Positions 5,442 through 5,604 of a stretch of DNA of 5,604 nucleotides are shown one piece after another. The notes beneath the pieces were generated by a model, which did not search any database, was not told the DNA's origin, and worked only from the letters and a program-made list of their open reading frames with translations. A program made the translations under genes and the position numbers. This stretch comes from CAZTII01 sp964613305 (lineage in GTDB: Bacteria; Bacillota_I; Bacilli_A; Erysipelotrichales; Erysipelotrichaceae). The stretch spans positions 1 to 5,604 of the forward strand of contig CAZTII010000087.1 of the NCBI GenBank assembly GCA_964613305.1, written 5' to 3'. Numbering within the stretch: position 1 is the first letter of the stretch; every line of letters starts with the position of its first letter.

Positions 5442-5473
5442 CCGTTTCTACCAAAACAAGTTTTGGGAAACGG
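5442..5473. repeat. Long bulged hairpin (14 pairs) without a T-run
   Basis: CCGTTTC (5442-5448) pairs with GAAACGG (5467-5473), and CCAAAAC (5451-5457) with GTTTTGG (5460-5466). A two-base TA bulge lies on the left side and a two-base AA tip at the top. It is the most stable structure in the window. Neither strand has a T-run after it, so it is not a standard terminator. Bulged hairpins of this kind are found at the ends of IS200/IS605-type elements, which is one possible origin. Confidence 0.75.
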
Positions 5474-5493
5474 TGGAAATGATAATATAGGAA

Positions 5494-5523
5494 TGTACAA
5501 AAGTGAACACTTAAAAATGTACA
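5494..5523. repeat. TGTACA / TGAACA / TGTACA box cluster
   Basis: TGTACA occurs at 5494-5499 and 5518-5523. Between them is AAGTG-AA-CACTT (5501-5512), a dyad with five-base arms containing TGAACA (5504-5509). Arrays of short related boxes starting with TGT mark the ends of IS21-family insertion sequences. The same layout would also suit a multi-site regulator operator. Confidence 0.55.
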
Positions 5524-5548
5524 AATTGTATAGTAAAATATCATAATA

Positions 5549-5602
5549 CTGTTAAACATCACTTTACCCAAATCAAATACATACTAAAAACGTCAAATTC
5601 TT
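5549..5602. repeat. Right arm of the inverted repeat that bounds the window
   Basis: The reverse complement of bases 1-54 with a single mismatch (C at 5562 against A at 41). The arm carries a copy of the kinase gene leader and start, including the conserved ATG (5559-5557) and GGG (5569-5567), facing left. Identity ends at 5549 on the inner side. On the outer side the window stops two bases later, so the true length is unknown. Confidence 0.93.
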
Positions 5603-5604
5603 TC

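Larger units (their letters stand above)
5434..5559 (-). pseudogene. Displaced head of a second histidine-kinase-like gene
   Basis: Read leftward from the right repeat arm, ATG 5559 opens MFNSIMIFYYTICTF, against MFNSVMVLQKTCFF at the start of the kinase gene. The first four codons lie inside the near-identical repeat. The next few still give similar residues (S-V/I-M-V/I) although the DNA has diverged. After about 15 residues the frame enters the TGTACA box cluster and the hairpin. It ends at 41 residues with no kinase domain. It may be the truncated start of a paralogous kinase gene cut by an insertion. Alternatively the similarity is just the repeat plus chance. Confidence 0.35.
5310..5604. 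other. Gene-poor right end with hairpin, repeat boxes and repeat arm
   Basis: No convincing gene is seen in these 295 bases. They contain, in order, a doubtful 18-residue minus-strand frame (5311-5367), a strong hairpin (5442-5473), a cluster of TGTACA/TGAACA boxes (5494-5523) and the right inverted-repeat arm (5549-5602). The mixture of unrelated pieces looks like decayed mobile-element debris. Confidence 0.6.

Noticed and set aside
5422..5490. A 22-residue plus-strand frame MELISATRFYQNKFWETVEM... near the right end
   Set aside because: The AAGGGGG box is almost touching the ATG, and the frame is largely the two arms of the hairpin at 5442-5473, so the structure explains the sequence better than coding. 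It could be a remnant, but I cannot support it.

Overview
The window is AT-rich with strong GGAGG-type ribosome binding sites. Every gene family I recognise is typical of low-GC Gram-positive bacteria (Bacillota) and their prophages or integrative elements. I cannot name a genus from the sequence.

The two ends of the window are near-perfect inverted copies of each other: positions 1-54 match the reverse complement of 5549-5602 at 53 of 54 positions. The whole 5.6 kb is therefore the inside of an inverted-repeat-bounded segment. The start codon of the first gene lies inside the left arm.

Left third (1-1709, plus strand, visibly the most AT-rich part): a membrane sensor histidine kinase and a NarL/FixJ-type response regulator whose reading frames overlap by 20 bases, so they are one translationally coupled two-component system. 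A possible 37-codon reading frame overlaps the regulator stop. It is followed by a structured gene-free stretch with a terminator that faces the minus strand.

Middle (1996-4601, minus strand): a four-gene operon in the order XRE repressor, ImmA/IrrE metalloprotease, multi-pass membrane protein of unknown function, RhuM-family protein. The first two form the kind of repressor/anti-repressor pair known from ICEBs1 (ImmR/ImmA) and many Firmicute prophages. The last two look like cargo expressed from the lysogeny promoter. Between the repressor and the divergent gene to its right are two 16-base repeats, each a partial palindrome, placed as repressor operators. One covers the predicted start point of the repressor transcript.

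Right (4767-5309, plus strand): a small regulator-like protein with a C-terminal segment resembling phage ArpU / sigma region 4 proteins, read divergently from the repressor. The last 295 bases hold no convincing gene. They contain a 14-pair hairpin, a cluster of TGTACA/TGAACA boxes that could be an insertion-sequence end or a regulator site, and the right inverted-repeat arm. That arm carries a second copy of the histidine-kinase gene start, pointing left and soon running into unrelated sequence.

No integrase, transposase or invertase is encoded here. My reading is a phage/ICE-type regulatory module next to a two-component system, enclosed by inverted repeats that could be transposon ends, recombination arms of an invertible segment, or the heads of two inverted paralogous kinase genes. 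The sequence alone does not decide between these.
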